Origin: Hygrophila difformis
Taxonomy: Eukaryota > Streptophyta > Magnoliopsida > Lamiales > Acanthaceae
NCBI GenBank assembly: GCA_030278955.1
Contig: JAOANR010000005.1
Coordinates: 5,561,431 to 5,625,430 of the forward strand
DNA length: 64,000 nt
Reading direction: 5' to 3'
A program made the position numbers and the translations under genes. Of this stretch, positions 21,334-32,839 are shown piece by piece. The notes below the pieces were generated by a model, which was not told the origin of the DNA, made no database searches, and was given only the letters and a program-made list of their open reading frames with translations. Numbering within the stretch: the stretch's first letter is position 1; every line of letters begins with the position of its first letter.

Positions 21334-24300
21334 GTGGGACAATTCAAGTTCGATTTCGGGTCTAGTGCAAACGTGGTAGGCGCAACCGCAGCAAGTTATG
21401 AAGAGTATTGGTCCGATTCTGAACCAGCTGTGGTATTCTGCCAAAGAGAAGGAGAATACGTTGGTGAAGAAGAGCCCGTTGTGGACTTCTATTTTAATAA
21501 GTTGGAAACACTTCGGCCAACAGCCAAAGGTGAGAAGATAGTAGAAGAAGGATACAAGGCTTTCGTCCCAGAAGCCCAACCTAGTACAATTCTGTCGCCG
21601 ACTGCAAAGATGTCTCAACATGTGAGACCTCTTTATCTTAAGGGCTGGGTGAATGGAAAGCCATTGAGGAGAATGTTTGTCGACGGTGGAGCAACCGTCA
21701 ACATTATGCCATTGTCCACATTCACTAAGATCGGCCGATCAAAAGAAGATCTGCTACCCACAAGGATGAAGGTACTAAGTTTTGTGGGAGCACAAACTGC
21801 GGACGAAGGATGCATTTTGGTTGATGTGACAGTCGGATCAATTTCAATTCCGACTATGTTTTTTGTGGTAGATGCCGAAGTTCCATACGCGGCCTTGTTA
21901 GGCCGATGTTGGATTCATACATCGAGATGTTTGCCATCAACCCTTCATTAGAAAATATGGTTCTGGAAGGATGATGGCACAGTGGAAGAAGTGGATGGAG
22001 ATCAACCTCCGTTTCCCGTCAGTTCGGCCGGACGAATTGACGCAGTCCTGTTTGAGGAACCTATACAACCGTTTCTTGCGGTGGTGGGCGATAGATATTC
22101 GGAGGTGATTGAATGTGACTGGAAGATCTGGGATTCGAAGTCAGATACCAGGCTGATTTAGGCCGGACACGAAGGAGAATAAATGATGAACGAAGACGAT
22201 CGAGTTCGAGTCGGCCGAACTCGATTTCGCAAATGAGAAAACGAGATAGAGTGAACTCATGGATGCCATCCTGAAGCGGATGCCTGATTTCAAAGCACAA
22301 GATCCTCTGAAGATGGTTAACGTTGGTACAGATGTGCATCCAAGGGAAATCCCAGTCAGTGCAAACCTGGATCAATACATGACCAGCCGATTCAGAGAAG
22401 TGTTGAACGAGTTCAAAGATTGTTTTGCATGGGACTATACAGAGATGCCCGGATTAGAAAGATCTATTGTTGAACATAGGTTACCAATCAAAGAAGGATT
22501 TAGGCCGCACAAGCAGCCGGCCAGGAGGGCAGCACCTGAGATAGTTCCAAGAATAAAGGAAGAAATAGAAAAATTGTTAGCGGCCGGATTTGTTAGGCCA
22601 GCTAAGTATTTAGAGTGGCTTTCTAATATCGTACCTGTAATAAAGAAAATGGGAAATTGACAGTGTGTATTGATTTTAGAAATCTTAATATAGTCACTCC
22701 CAAAGATGAGTATATGATGCCTATTGTTGATTTATTAATTGATTCGGCCGCAAAGCAGGGAATGTTATCTTTCATGGACGGATATTCTGGATACAACCAA
22801 ATTTTTATGGCCGAAGAGGATGTTCATAAGACTGCATTCAGATGCCCAGGGGCTATTGGGATATACGAATGGGTAGTAATGCCATTCGACTTAAAGAATG
22901 CAGGGGCTACCTACCAAAGGGCCATGAATGATGTGTTTCATGATTTGACAGGCGATTGTGTAGAAGTCTACATTGACGATGTCATGGTCCGATCTAAAGA
23001 TGTCGATAGCCATTTGGCCGATTTAAGAAGGGTATTTGCAAGGATGAGGCTTCATGGAGTTAAGATGAACCCAACCAAGTGTGCTTTTGAAGTATAGGCA
23101 GGTAATTTTCTAGGATTCTTGGTGCATAACAAGGGTATAGTAGTTGATGCAAATAAAACCAAGGCTATCCAGGAAGCTAGACCTCCGTACGATAGGAAGA
23201 GTCTGCAAAAAATTCTTAAGTCAGATCGGTTTTTTAAGAAGATTCTTGGCAAATGCAGCCGGGAAGGGGAAACCACTAACCGATCTCTTGAGGCTAAAGA
23301 AGGAAGAAGAGTTCAGGTGGGGAGCAGACCAGCAAAGAGCTTTTGAACAATTGAAGCAGGCACTGATCAATCCACCAGTGTTAGTCCCACCTATTCTCGG
23401 CCGACCATTGAAGCTGTACATAGACGCGGCCGAAGAGTCAATAGGAGCGTTATTGGCTCAGGAAGACGAAGAAGGAAGAGATCGGGCGATTTACTACCTG
23501 AGCAGAATTCTTAAAGATGCAGAACTAAGGTATTCGCCGATTCACAAGCTATGTTTGAGTCTTTATCATGCATGCCAAAAGCTGGAATATTATATTCAAC
23601 GAAGGACTGTAATAGTAGTGGCTTCGGTTGACATAGTCAAGATCATGATGAACGATCCGATCAGCAGCCGAAGGATGGCCAAGTGGGCAATGAAGTTAAA
23701 TGCGTACGATTTGAAATACCAACCTCTAAAGGCTATGAAGGGGCAAATCGTAGCTGACTTTCTGGCTGATCATCCAATGTCTCCAATACCCCATGATATT
23801 GGAGAACAAGCTCAGCCGAAAGTAATGGACGAAATCGGAATAGTATACCTGTATTCGTGGACGATGATGTTTGATGTTTCCAAGGCTGCATTTGGAGTAG
23901 GGGCAGGCTTCATGCTACATACGCCGGAGGGCATGGTATACCAATATTATATGCAGTTACCTAATTCTTATACGAATAACCAGGCGGAATACAAGGAGTT
24001 AGTCTCAGGGATACGACAGTTGATAGACGAAGGAGTCAAGGCTATAGTAATCAAAGTAGATTCCCAAGTGGTTATTCAACAATTGTTGGGGGATTTTTCT
24101 GTAAAGAGTTCACAGTTGATCGGATTATATGAGGAAGCAATTACTCTTTTGGAATAATTCGATGAAGTTTATATTGAATGCATCCCTAGAAAGGAGAATG
24201 AGTTAGCCGACGAGTTAGCTCAACATGCAGCAAGATATCGGCTGATGTCGATAGCAGGAAACATAGACATACATTTGGCCGAAACCGAGAAGGCCGAATG

Positions 24301-25533
24301 GATCAAAGAGATAAAAAAAGTATTAGAGAACCCAACCGACGCAAACCCAGCAGCGAAACGAAGAGCTATGGACTACATGATAGTTGGTGGACTACTCTTC
24401 AAGCGAGCCATTGATGGGGTGTTGCTCCGATGTGTAGGAGAAGGAGACGCCAGAAGAGTGATGGGAGAAGTTCACGAAGGGATCTGCGGCGCGCATCGAG
24501 CGGCAAGATCGATGAAATGGAGTATTATTCGGCTAGGATATTATTGGCTGAATATGGGAGCAGATTGTGAGAAGTACGCAAAGGGATGTCAAGAGTGCCA
24601 GAAGCACGGGCCGATACAGAAGCTACCGGCCGAAGAGTTGCATATAATGATCAAGCCATGGCCATTTCGTGGATGGGCCATGGATATCATTGGGAAAATT
24701 CATCCCTCTTCTTCAAAAAGGCATGAGTATGTTCTGGTGGCCACAGACTATTTCACAAAGTGGGCCGTGGCGCAGGCATACTATCTCTCAGGAAGAGGTT
24801 ATTGAGTTTATTAAGAAATAATTGATTTACAAGTTTGGAATGCCACAGACGATTCTCACGGACAGAGGATAGTTTTTGTGGGTGAAAAGATCAAGGACTT
24901 TGCGGATGAATTCGGAATAAAGATCGTACATTCATCACCATATTATCCGCAAGGAAACGGACAAGCAGAGGCCACAAACAAGCAGCTGATAGGAATCATA
25001 AAGAAGATGATTGAAGATCAGCCTAGAAAGTGGCACGAAAAGTTAGCCGAAGCCTTATGGGCTTATCGGAATACTAAAACTTCAGCCACTGGGTTCACCC
25101 CATTTCGGCTGACGTATGGGAAGAACGTCCAGCCGAAATTACAGTCCCAACTTTGAGAACGAGTCAAGCGGATTCGATGTCAGCAAAACAGTACGATCAG
25201 TTAAAGAAAGACGAATTGTTGGAAATTAACGCCGATCTTGTGCAAGCATTTAAGAACTTACAGAAAAATAAAGACGTTGTGGCCGATTGGTACAACAACA
25301 GAATTCGTGTTAAGCGATTGGAAGTCGGCGATTTAGTTTGGAAAGTTATATGGCCACCTAGGCAGAAGTATGACCGATTAGGAAAATGCAGCCCCAGTTG
25401 GGAGGGGCCATTTATTGTTCAGACGAAATTACCAAATGGAGCATACATATTAGTGGACGAAAATGGAGAACAGATGACGAGTCCAGTTAATGCAAGATAC
25501 ATGAAGAAATATTATGCTTCGTTTTGGGATTAA
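21334..25533 (+). pseudogene. pol: Pol of Tat element B (PR-RT-RH-aRH-INT), broken
   Basis: Domains in order: aspartic protease near 21660-21910 (VDGGATVNIMP, D-G-G-A active site); RT at 22480-23090, split by a frameshift at 22655, with FMDGYSGYNQI and catalytic YIDDVMV; RNase H at 23340-23770 (LYIDAAEESIGALLAQ); archaeal-type RNase H at 23850-24240 with MFDVSKAAFGVGAG, NNQAEY and VDSQVV; and integrase at 24400-25533. The integrase has an HHCC zinc region ending CQECQKHG, the first core Asp in MDIIGKI, and PYYPQGNGQAEATNK around the catalytic Glu. Stops fall at about 21950, 23095, 24155, 24803, 24870 and 25155. The enzymes would copy and integrate the element, but this copy cannot. Confidence 0.88.
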
Positions 25534-26648
25534 ACAGAAAAAGTACAAATTTTGTTCCACGGACGAACATTACAAAGAAGAGCTACTTCAGCTGAAAGCG
25601 GCGTCGATAGTCCGAAATAACAATATACAAGGGAAACGTCCTAATCTAAGCAGGCATATACAAGGGAAAGGTCCTAAGAATAGGAACTGTAGGATTGCGC
25701 CGACTAATCCAATCTTGTATAGTGTCGCCCAGAGTCTTCGGCCGAACCAAACGCGGTGGCGAGACCGCTTATTGATAGTACGCACGCCGAAGTAACTCCA
25801 CCACCGAGCCTCAACCCCTGGAAACGCTAGAACGAATAGTACAATGTTCCAGAGGTAGAAGTCAAATTCGAATGTAGCCCCCCCAAGATCTCGGATAAAA
25901 GAGGGATGGGTACAGCGAGGCAGTCACCCAAAGCGGTGGAGAGAAAAGAAAAATGGAGGAACCACTAAGAGAAGTGGGTTCCCTGTTAGACAAGGTCCGA
26001 CCGGATATGCAGCGGCGAAGATGAAAAGGACTCCCACGTCATGACCGTCGAGACCTACATTTGGAAAAACAGTGAGAGTTCCTCTTCCATGCGAGAAAGG
26101 CGACAAGGAAGTGAGCTGAACTCGTGCCGCATGGGCAGAAGGTTTTCGTACCACTTCTGAAAATCCCTGTGTGAAGACATCAATGAAACACCACGGCGGT
26201 ACAGGGGATAAAGGATCAAGGAGAGGAAAGATGAGGCCCATGTCGATAAAATGAAGAGGAAGAGATTGAAGAAAAAGCTAAGAGAGCTGGGTATTTATAG
26301 AAGGGAAATAAATGCCTGGCAAAAGAAACGGTCAATATTAAAAGCTATTTATGGGAAAATGTTACAACTAAGTTCCGATAAAGCTGCCACCATTCAGAAT
26401 AGATAGCCATAAAGAAGACCGAAAATTACGGAATTGTTGGTAAAATGCATATCTCATTACAGAAGAAAAGATACGAATCAAAAGGTACAGACATCGGCTA
26501 CTAATAGTCCGAGAAAATAGTCGATTAAAGCCATCGCAAATAGTCCGAAAATGGACCGATAAATCTGTACCCAGAAAGGTAAGACTATACCTGCATTCAC
26601 GAAAATAATATCGCATGTACAAAAAGGAAAAAAAAAAGAGAGAAACGG
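25534..26648. other. Spacer between pol and antisense gene of element B
   Basis: It has no domain-bearing frame. A short direct repeat, atatacaagggaaa-gtccta, occurs twice within 25622-25677. The right third matches the start of the window (bases 1-430), which anchors the homology of elements A and B. Confidence 0.7.
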
Positions 26649-29600
26649 CTAATGATCTTCACTGTCGTCGAACTGCACATCTTCGTCCAAACATTGCAAA
26701 GCACCGATCTGAGGATCACTGGAAGATGAGGGTCCCACGTCCCGACTCACATCCGCAGTAGAAGGGGAGGGTTGTAAAGCAAGGGTAGATGAAGGACGAC
26801 TAGCCGATGAACCAGCATCGGTAGGACCAGAGGGAAGCGGAGCATCAGACGATGGAAGAGGGGTATTGGATTTTCCTGAGACAAGAAAAGCGAGAGAAAA
26901 GTACATGAGAAATAAATATACAAACGGTAGCAGTACAAAAAAAAAAGAAGTAGGGAGTACCTGCAGGAGCCTTAGATGAAGAAGGGATGTCAAAAGGAGA
27001 AGACTCGATCTCTAATGAATCCAAAGGGTATACGTCTGGTGGAGGAACGACGTAGGCCGTGCGTTTGCCACTGAGACTATCAATTACCGAGTCAAGCTGA
27101 ACAGCCAGGGATTGAGTATCGGCCCATTTCTCTTAGAAAGTACCAAGAATATGATCATTAAAATTGGACCTCATAGCGAAGTATGAAGCATTTCGACGGG
27201 AATCCAAGAGTTTGGCCTTAGGAATTTTGGCTGAATCACGAAGGGATTTGCTCGATCGCCTCAAGTCAGCCGATTTCCGCTTCGTCTCATCCAGAGCTGA
27301 CTTCAGTTCATGTTCTTTCTGCTGAATTCTGGCTATTTCCAAGCGAGTCGAGAAGAGCTCCTCCGCATACTCGAGTTCACGAGAATTCACAATTGGAAGG
27401 GAGTCCATCTAAGCCCGGTATTCGGACGAGCAATTATCAAATTCGACTTGGCAAGAAGCTATAGCCTCTCGTTCAGCCGTAATTTGGTTCCTCATTATTA
27501 AATGAGCTCTAAGTTCTTGGTCCAAGGAAAGGACAGATTTGGTAATTTGTTGGAGTGTGGAATCCAAATTCAAATCGACCATTTCCTTATGAAAACACTG
27601 GTCAAGATGAGATAAAAGGAGAAGAATGGGTTTCGGATGGATGAATTCTAGGTCAGATTGCCTTCTAGGTCAGATTGCCTGGTTATCAAATTACACAGTT
27701 GACCCAGGAAATCCCCCAAGTGAGCCAAAATGTCTGACGGCGGCGGAGCTGAAGAAATTGGAGAAAAGAAATCATCCAACACCTGCCGATCAGGAAATGG
27801 AGAAGAAGGGATTGGGACAGTAGGAGCATCTTCAGACGAATTAATCATGTCACCAGGAACGGAACCAGGAGGATCAGGGGCAGCTGAAATCAGGAACTCA
27901 GTAGGATCCTCAACCAATTGCTGAAGCACAGCCGAAGGAGAATCAACAGGAGCAGCTGGGGCATGGATCACTTGTTTTATGAGGGGCGATATCGGGAGGA
28001 CCGTCGGCGACAACTAGAGCAGGCGGAATAGTGGACGATTGGAGAACATCCGAGACCTAAAAAAAAAGGAAAGGGTAATTCATTGAAAGAAGAAGAAAAA
28101 AAAAGTGGAAAAGATAATGAATAAGCTCACCATAGCACGAGTAGTGGGAATTCTGCTAAGAGGAGAGCGGGAAGATCGTTTCCGAGTCTTGGTAGATGGA
28201 AGAGAGCAAGTGAGGGAAGCCGAAAGGGGAACAAGTCTCTTGCGGCCTGAGTCTGAAGGTGTGAGGCGAGATGTACCTGCGTTTATAACGATCAAGTAGA
28301 TGATGGAGGGAATATAAATGTATATTCAAGAATAAATATACCTGAACGAGAAGGAGAGGGGACAGTTAAGCCACATCGAGGAGTGGGATCAGGCGAAGAT
28401 AAAGGATAAGAAGAGAAAGGCAGGATAGGGGAAAAACCGCTCCGACGCAAGAGCGGATTAAGGTCGTCACCAAAAAAGGTACGGGCGATACCGTCCCACC
28501 AAAGCTGAAAACGGGAAGTGGAAAGCCCGACTCGAACGAGAAACTTCGGCACATCAAAATTTGATAGACGCCGATGCTAGGTAGCGCATTCCCTCCGACT
28601 AGAGGAAGGGGTTAACTGTTTATCGATGCGATAAGCTACAACCAAATCTTGGCCGAAGCCAAATTGACGGCTAACTAGATGAGGGTTGTGAATCACAAAA
28701 GGAATCGTAGAATTGGGGAGAGCCGTAGAACCATTGAAGATAGGACGAGAAAGAATACATCTGTTCCAAGTCTGAGCATAAGCACGGGGGAGGAGAGCCC
28801 CGAAAGGAGCGGTAGCAATATCCTTGATCCAAGGAAATTCGGTTGTCTTATAATAGTAATGGGAAAAAGCCTGGTCAGTAGTACGGCCAAGGAAATAACT
28901 GATTCAGTGCGGGATTGACATAGCAGCAAGATAAGTCTTCAAGAGATTAGGGCCAATAAAGCGATCCGGAGAAATATCACAGGAGGGATAATCTGAGATA
29001 TCGCGAAAGTGCCAAACTAACCATAGATGGAGAAACCAAAGGGGGCCGCGGCCTTTGTCAGGGAAACCATTTTCCCAGCCAGAGACATAAGCCGATATAC
29101 CTGCGTACAAGTGAGCAAGGAAGAAATCGGCCAATGGCAAGGTAGCCTGATTAAGGATTTCATACGCCAAGGGATAAGTCTCAAGAAGAACCCCCTTGGA
29201 AGGGGCGCCCCAGAAGAACCGCGTTAGGAAATACATGGTGAAGGCAAGAGGTTCCTCAACGTGAGGTTCAGGCGAGGAAGGATCACTCTGATGAGTAACG
29301 ATCCAATTACGAAAACTGTTGCTAGAAGGAAAACCAGTGGTCTTCTCTCGGGGTTGAGATTTAGATGAAACGCCAAGCTTTTCCCCGCGGACTGGGAGGT
29401 ATAGGAGGAGTCTGACATCTTGTATGGTCGGGGTCATCATGCCCCAAGGAAAACAAGAAGCAGAGGAGGGCCTGAATAGGGCAAAGATCAGTGGGAAAAG
29501 GTTCGAGACTAAGTTGGATTAAGCGAAGAATATTTGCATCAGCCCAAAGCTTGCGGCAATGGGGTTCGAGATGACGAAACCAGGCCACATAGTCAGTAGA

Positions 29601-29837
29601 ATCCGACGGCCAATTAGCAAGAGAAGGAACGAAAAGCTGAGAAGAGAACCAAGAAGAGTATAGAGGGATAGAACCGTTCTCGAAAATACGAGCAGTATAC
29701 CCGTTGATTTCTTCCGGGATACTCAGGGGAACGAGGGAACGAAAACCCTCGGGAAGAATACGAACCGCAGAATGACGGGCGGGCGAACTCTCGATCACGG
29801 TAATCTCGGAAGGAGCAGGGATAGTGCGCGGGTCCAT
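26649..29837 (-). pseudogene. Antisense PMD / coiled-coil gene of element B
   Basis: The start is the minus-strand ATG at 29837 (MDPRTIPAPSE); an upstream ATG at 30026 lies in a Pro/Ser-rich leader. Domains in order: N-terminal region with YVAWFRHLEPHCRKLW; plant mobile domain in 29440-28904 (MMTPTIQDVRLLLYLP, FTMYFLTRFFWGAP, LADFFLAHLYAGIS, RGPLWFLHLWLVWHFRD); Pro/Ser-rich middle (28552-27648); coiled coil (27408-27133); acidic Ser-rich tail (26993-26649). PMD proteins are linked to transposon silencing when host-encoded. Inside Tat elements, antisense accessory frames of unknown role are known. The pieces lie in different frames. Some joins could be introns, but a 17-bp tandem duplication at about 27645-27680 is a real frameshift. 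Confidence 0.7.
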
Positions 29838-30054
29838 TGGAGAAGGGTAAAAAGAAAGTAAGAAAGAAGAGAAGGGTTTGAAGAAATAAAGGGGAGACGG
29901 TTTACTCCGGAAGGGGGGAAAGGGAAACGACGCGAACAGAGGTGACAGGGGTAATGATGACGGGTTTTCGGGAGAAGAAATAACCGTCGACGATGACACC
30001 GAGCAATTTACTTGGGCCTTACTCAAGACAGAGATACGCCCAAGTAAGGAGGGT

Positions 30055-30697
30055 TGTGGCCGTCACAACTTTGGGCCAAGGAAAAGGTTATTGGGCCAGG
30101 CGAACGAATTGACGAGAAGCCCAACGATTAACGGGGAAGATGAGCAATTGAATGGGGCGAATGAACCGAGCAAAGGTCCAGCAGAAGAAGAGAAAAAGCT
30201 TAAGAACGCTAAGGACGAAACAATCGGCCGAAGACGATTGAGAGCAGCCGAAGAAGGGAAGTTCGGAATCGGCTTGCGAGAATCGGCCGGGGAGCGGTTA
30301 CCGCAACTCTGGCTATAAATAGGGGTTGCCATGCGCATAATCAAGGGAGACCAATCCAACCCAAGTTTTCTTTATGCAAATTTTATTCCTTGTATCTTTA
30401 CTTCTTTCCTTTACAGTTTTTCCTAGAGCTTAGCTTTGTTGTTAGCAGTTACCTTTTTCCAAAGTTCACCGTTGTTTCTCAAGAACAGGTAGTTTGATAC
30501 CTCATTTTGATTAATCAGCTGTTGTTCCTTAACAGCTGGCGGATTTTCCGTTGTACTTGATTTTTTGCCATTAATTCCAGTGAGAATCAGTCAAGTTTGA
30601 GCGCGCTCTAAAGATTCCGGACCCGTAATCGGTTTGATCCTTTTCCGATAGCCTCCCTTGAGGAGAAAAATGTCATTGGCTAAACCGAAGCCAAACA
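30055..30697 (+). repeat. 3' LTR of element B
   Basis: It matches 18140-18779. The TATA box CTATAAATAG lies at 30312-30321. It is preceded by a purine-rich tract (aagtaaggagggt) and ends GAAGCCAAACA. The following bases continue into a CYP704 intron. Confidence 0.88.
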
Positions 30698-31198
30698 CGA
30701 CTATATTGGTATTTATTCCATGTTTTTCTATTTTAGATAGCTTGACAACTTTAAACATGTAAATCTTTTAAGAAAAATTTATAGTTAAACATTTAAATCA
30801 TCAAATCATTTGTTATACATGAAGTATTTGTTTTCCAACTATTATAGAATTATTATTATTATCAGGCGATACTAATGAGATATACTCTGGAATCAATATT
30901 CAAAGTAGGGTTTGGAGTTGATTTAAAATGCTTGGATGGAACAAATGTGGAGGGCAACAAAGTCAACAAGGCATTTGATGACGCGAATGAAGCAGTATAC
31001 TATGGCCTTTTCGATCCATTTTGGAAAATAAAGCGATCCTTGAATGTTGGCAATGAGAAAAGAATTAAGAACAACATCAAATTCATTCATGAGTCCATCG
31101 ATAAAGTGATCCAAACCAAGAGAGAACAAATGGAGAAGCAAGAGAATTATGTGAGTGAAAATTATCATCGTTTACAATTACTATATAATTTATATTTA

Positions 31199-31633
31199 GG
31201 GATAAATAGCAAAATAGTCCCGTAAATAATTACATTTAATTCTAGAATCGTAAAAAATCTATTTGAATTTCTCAATCGGGCCTATAACTATACTAATGAC
31301 GATACATTCAATGCTTTAATAACGATTAGTGAACGATTAGTGCAAAATGCAATACTGGGTCAATAACTTATGCATAATGCCAATTTGGTCCCACAATTTA
31401 TACGCAATGCCAGTTTGATCTATATGGACATTAAAATTATATGGACCAAATTGACATTAGAGATAAGTTATGAGATAAAATGAGTATTAAGTTTCACACT
31501 AATCGTCAATAGTGGACTTGAGGAATGAATGAGTCGTCATTGGTACAGTTATAAGCTCGATTGAGAAATTCAAACAGATTCTGGACGATTTTGAAGTTAA
31601 AGGTAAGTTATGAGACTATTTTGGTCTTCATCC
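31199..31633. mobile_element. Foldback MITE-like repeat in CYP704 intron
   Basis: The two ends form an imperfect inverted repeat of about 75 bp. The left end has AAAATAGTCCCGTAAATAA and TTTGAATTTCTCAATCG; the right end holds their inverse. A related copy of its right part lies at 38840-39180, sharing ggaccaaattggcattagag. I could not match a TSD. No coding capacity. Confidence 0.6.
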
Positions 31634-32351
31634 ATCCCGTTACATATAGTATATCATATGCTTCCTTCATATGTATATGTCATGTAATATATATGTGTTA
31701 CATTTCATGGTTGAAGAACAACAAAGAGGACATTCTTTCAAGATTTCTTGCAGAAAGCATCAAGGTAGCGGAACAATGACCGATACAAAATTGAGGGATA
31801 TCATTCTCAACTTCATATTTGCCGGCAAAGACAGCATCGCAAACACACTTTCTTGGTTCATTTATGCCCTTTGCAAGAACCCTTTGATACAAGAAAAACT
31901 TGAACAGGAAATAATGGAAATAATAAATATAGACAATAACGTCGGTGACTTCTGTCAAAGCATTACAGATGATGCACTCGAGAAAATGCATTTCCTCCAA
32001 GCCACATTGAATGAAAACCTTGATATTATACCCAGCACTTCATGTGGTATATGTTGATATATTTCGAAAGTGAGAGTTCCCATTACACATACACCTATGT
32101 ATATTGTATTTCTCATTTGTATGTTTATAGGATGGAAAGACAGCTGAAGTAGAATACACTCTTCCAGATGGCTTCAAAGTCAAGAAGGGAGACACGATAT
32201 CGCATATAGCTTATGCAATGGGACGAATGCCATACATATGGGGCGACGATGCGGAGGAATTCAAGCCCGAAAGATGGCTCAAGAATGGGGTTTTCCAACC
32301 TGAATCACCCTTCAAGTTTATTGCATTCAATGTAAGTGTACATATAACTTA

Positions 32352-32572
32352 GGAAAAAAAACCCAATTCATCCCATAATTTTCCAAAATTTCCAAAATCG
32401 TCCCATAATAATTGAATTAGCTTAATCCGTCCCATAACTTCGTTAATCCTAGCCAAATCGGTCCCAAATGCATCTTAATTACCCTGGTAGCTGACGTGGC
32501 GCTCAATTAGTGTGGTCAAGGTCGGATTAGCCCGGTCAACATTTTTTGGACCCGGTTCGATGCTTACCTGGC
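32352..32572 (+). repeat. Left TIR of the MULE
   Basis: It is the inverse complement of 35811-35975 plus 37212-37230, with a few mismatches. The outermost ~35 bp (gaaaaaaaacccaattc...) has no counterpart at the right end. Confidence 0.82.
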
Positions 32573-32839
32573 GGGGTTGGGCCGGCCGGTTCAGATATTT
32601 GGAGCTCCATGTGGATATTTGGGCAAAATCCCCAAATTTACTCTACGGGCGCCATTTTCACCATCGAAACATCCGAGTTCATTCATTCTCTCGCGTCCAT
32701 TTCTCCCTCGTTCCTCAAGTTCGTGGTTTTGGCCATTACAGACGCACGCGATTGTCGCCCTCTTTCCAAATTCGTGCCGGCGAGGGAGTTCAATGTTGGT
32801 GCGCAATTAGGGCTAGGGACTGTGGGCGACGACATCAAA

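Larger units (their letters stand above)
18140..30697 (+). mobile_element. Tat-lineage Ty3/gypsy retrotransposon B, full length, decayed
   Basis: This ~12.6 kb element has ~640 bp LTRs at both ends. Its order is gag, protease, RT, RNase H, second (archaeal-type) RNase H, integrase, spacer, antisense PMD gene, 3' LTR. The second RNase H is the hallmark of the plant Tat group (Ogre, Retand, Grande and relatives). Stops and frameshifts break gag and pol many times, so this copy is not autonomous. Only an imperfect target duplication is visible (caact at 18132-18136 against cgact at 30698-30702), and it requires the left end to lie at 18137. It sits between the two CYP704 copies. Confidence 0.9.

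Noticed and set aside
28904..29440. PMD frames as host MAIN-like genes
   Set aside because: They lie wholly inside LTR retrotransposons, recur in both copies at the same place and are broken.
18132..30702. A perfect target duplication for element B
   Set aside because: Only caact/cgact can be matched, with one mismatch, and it requires shifting the LTR start by three bases. I do not treat it as proven.
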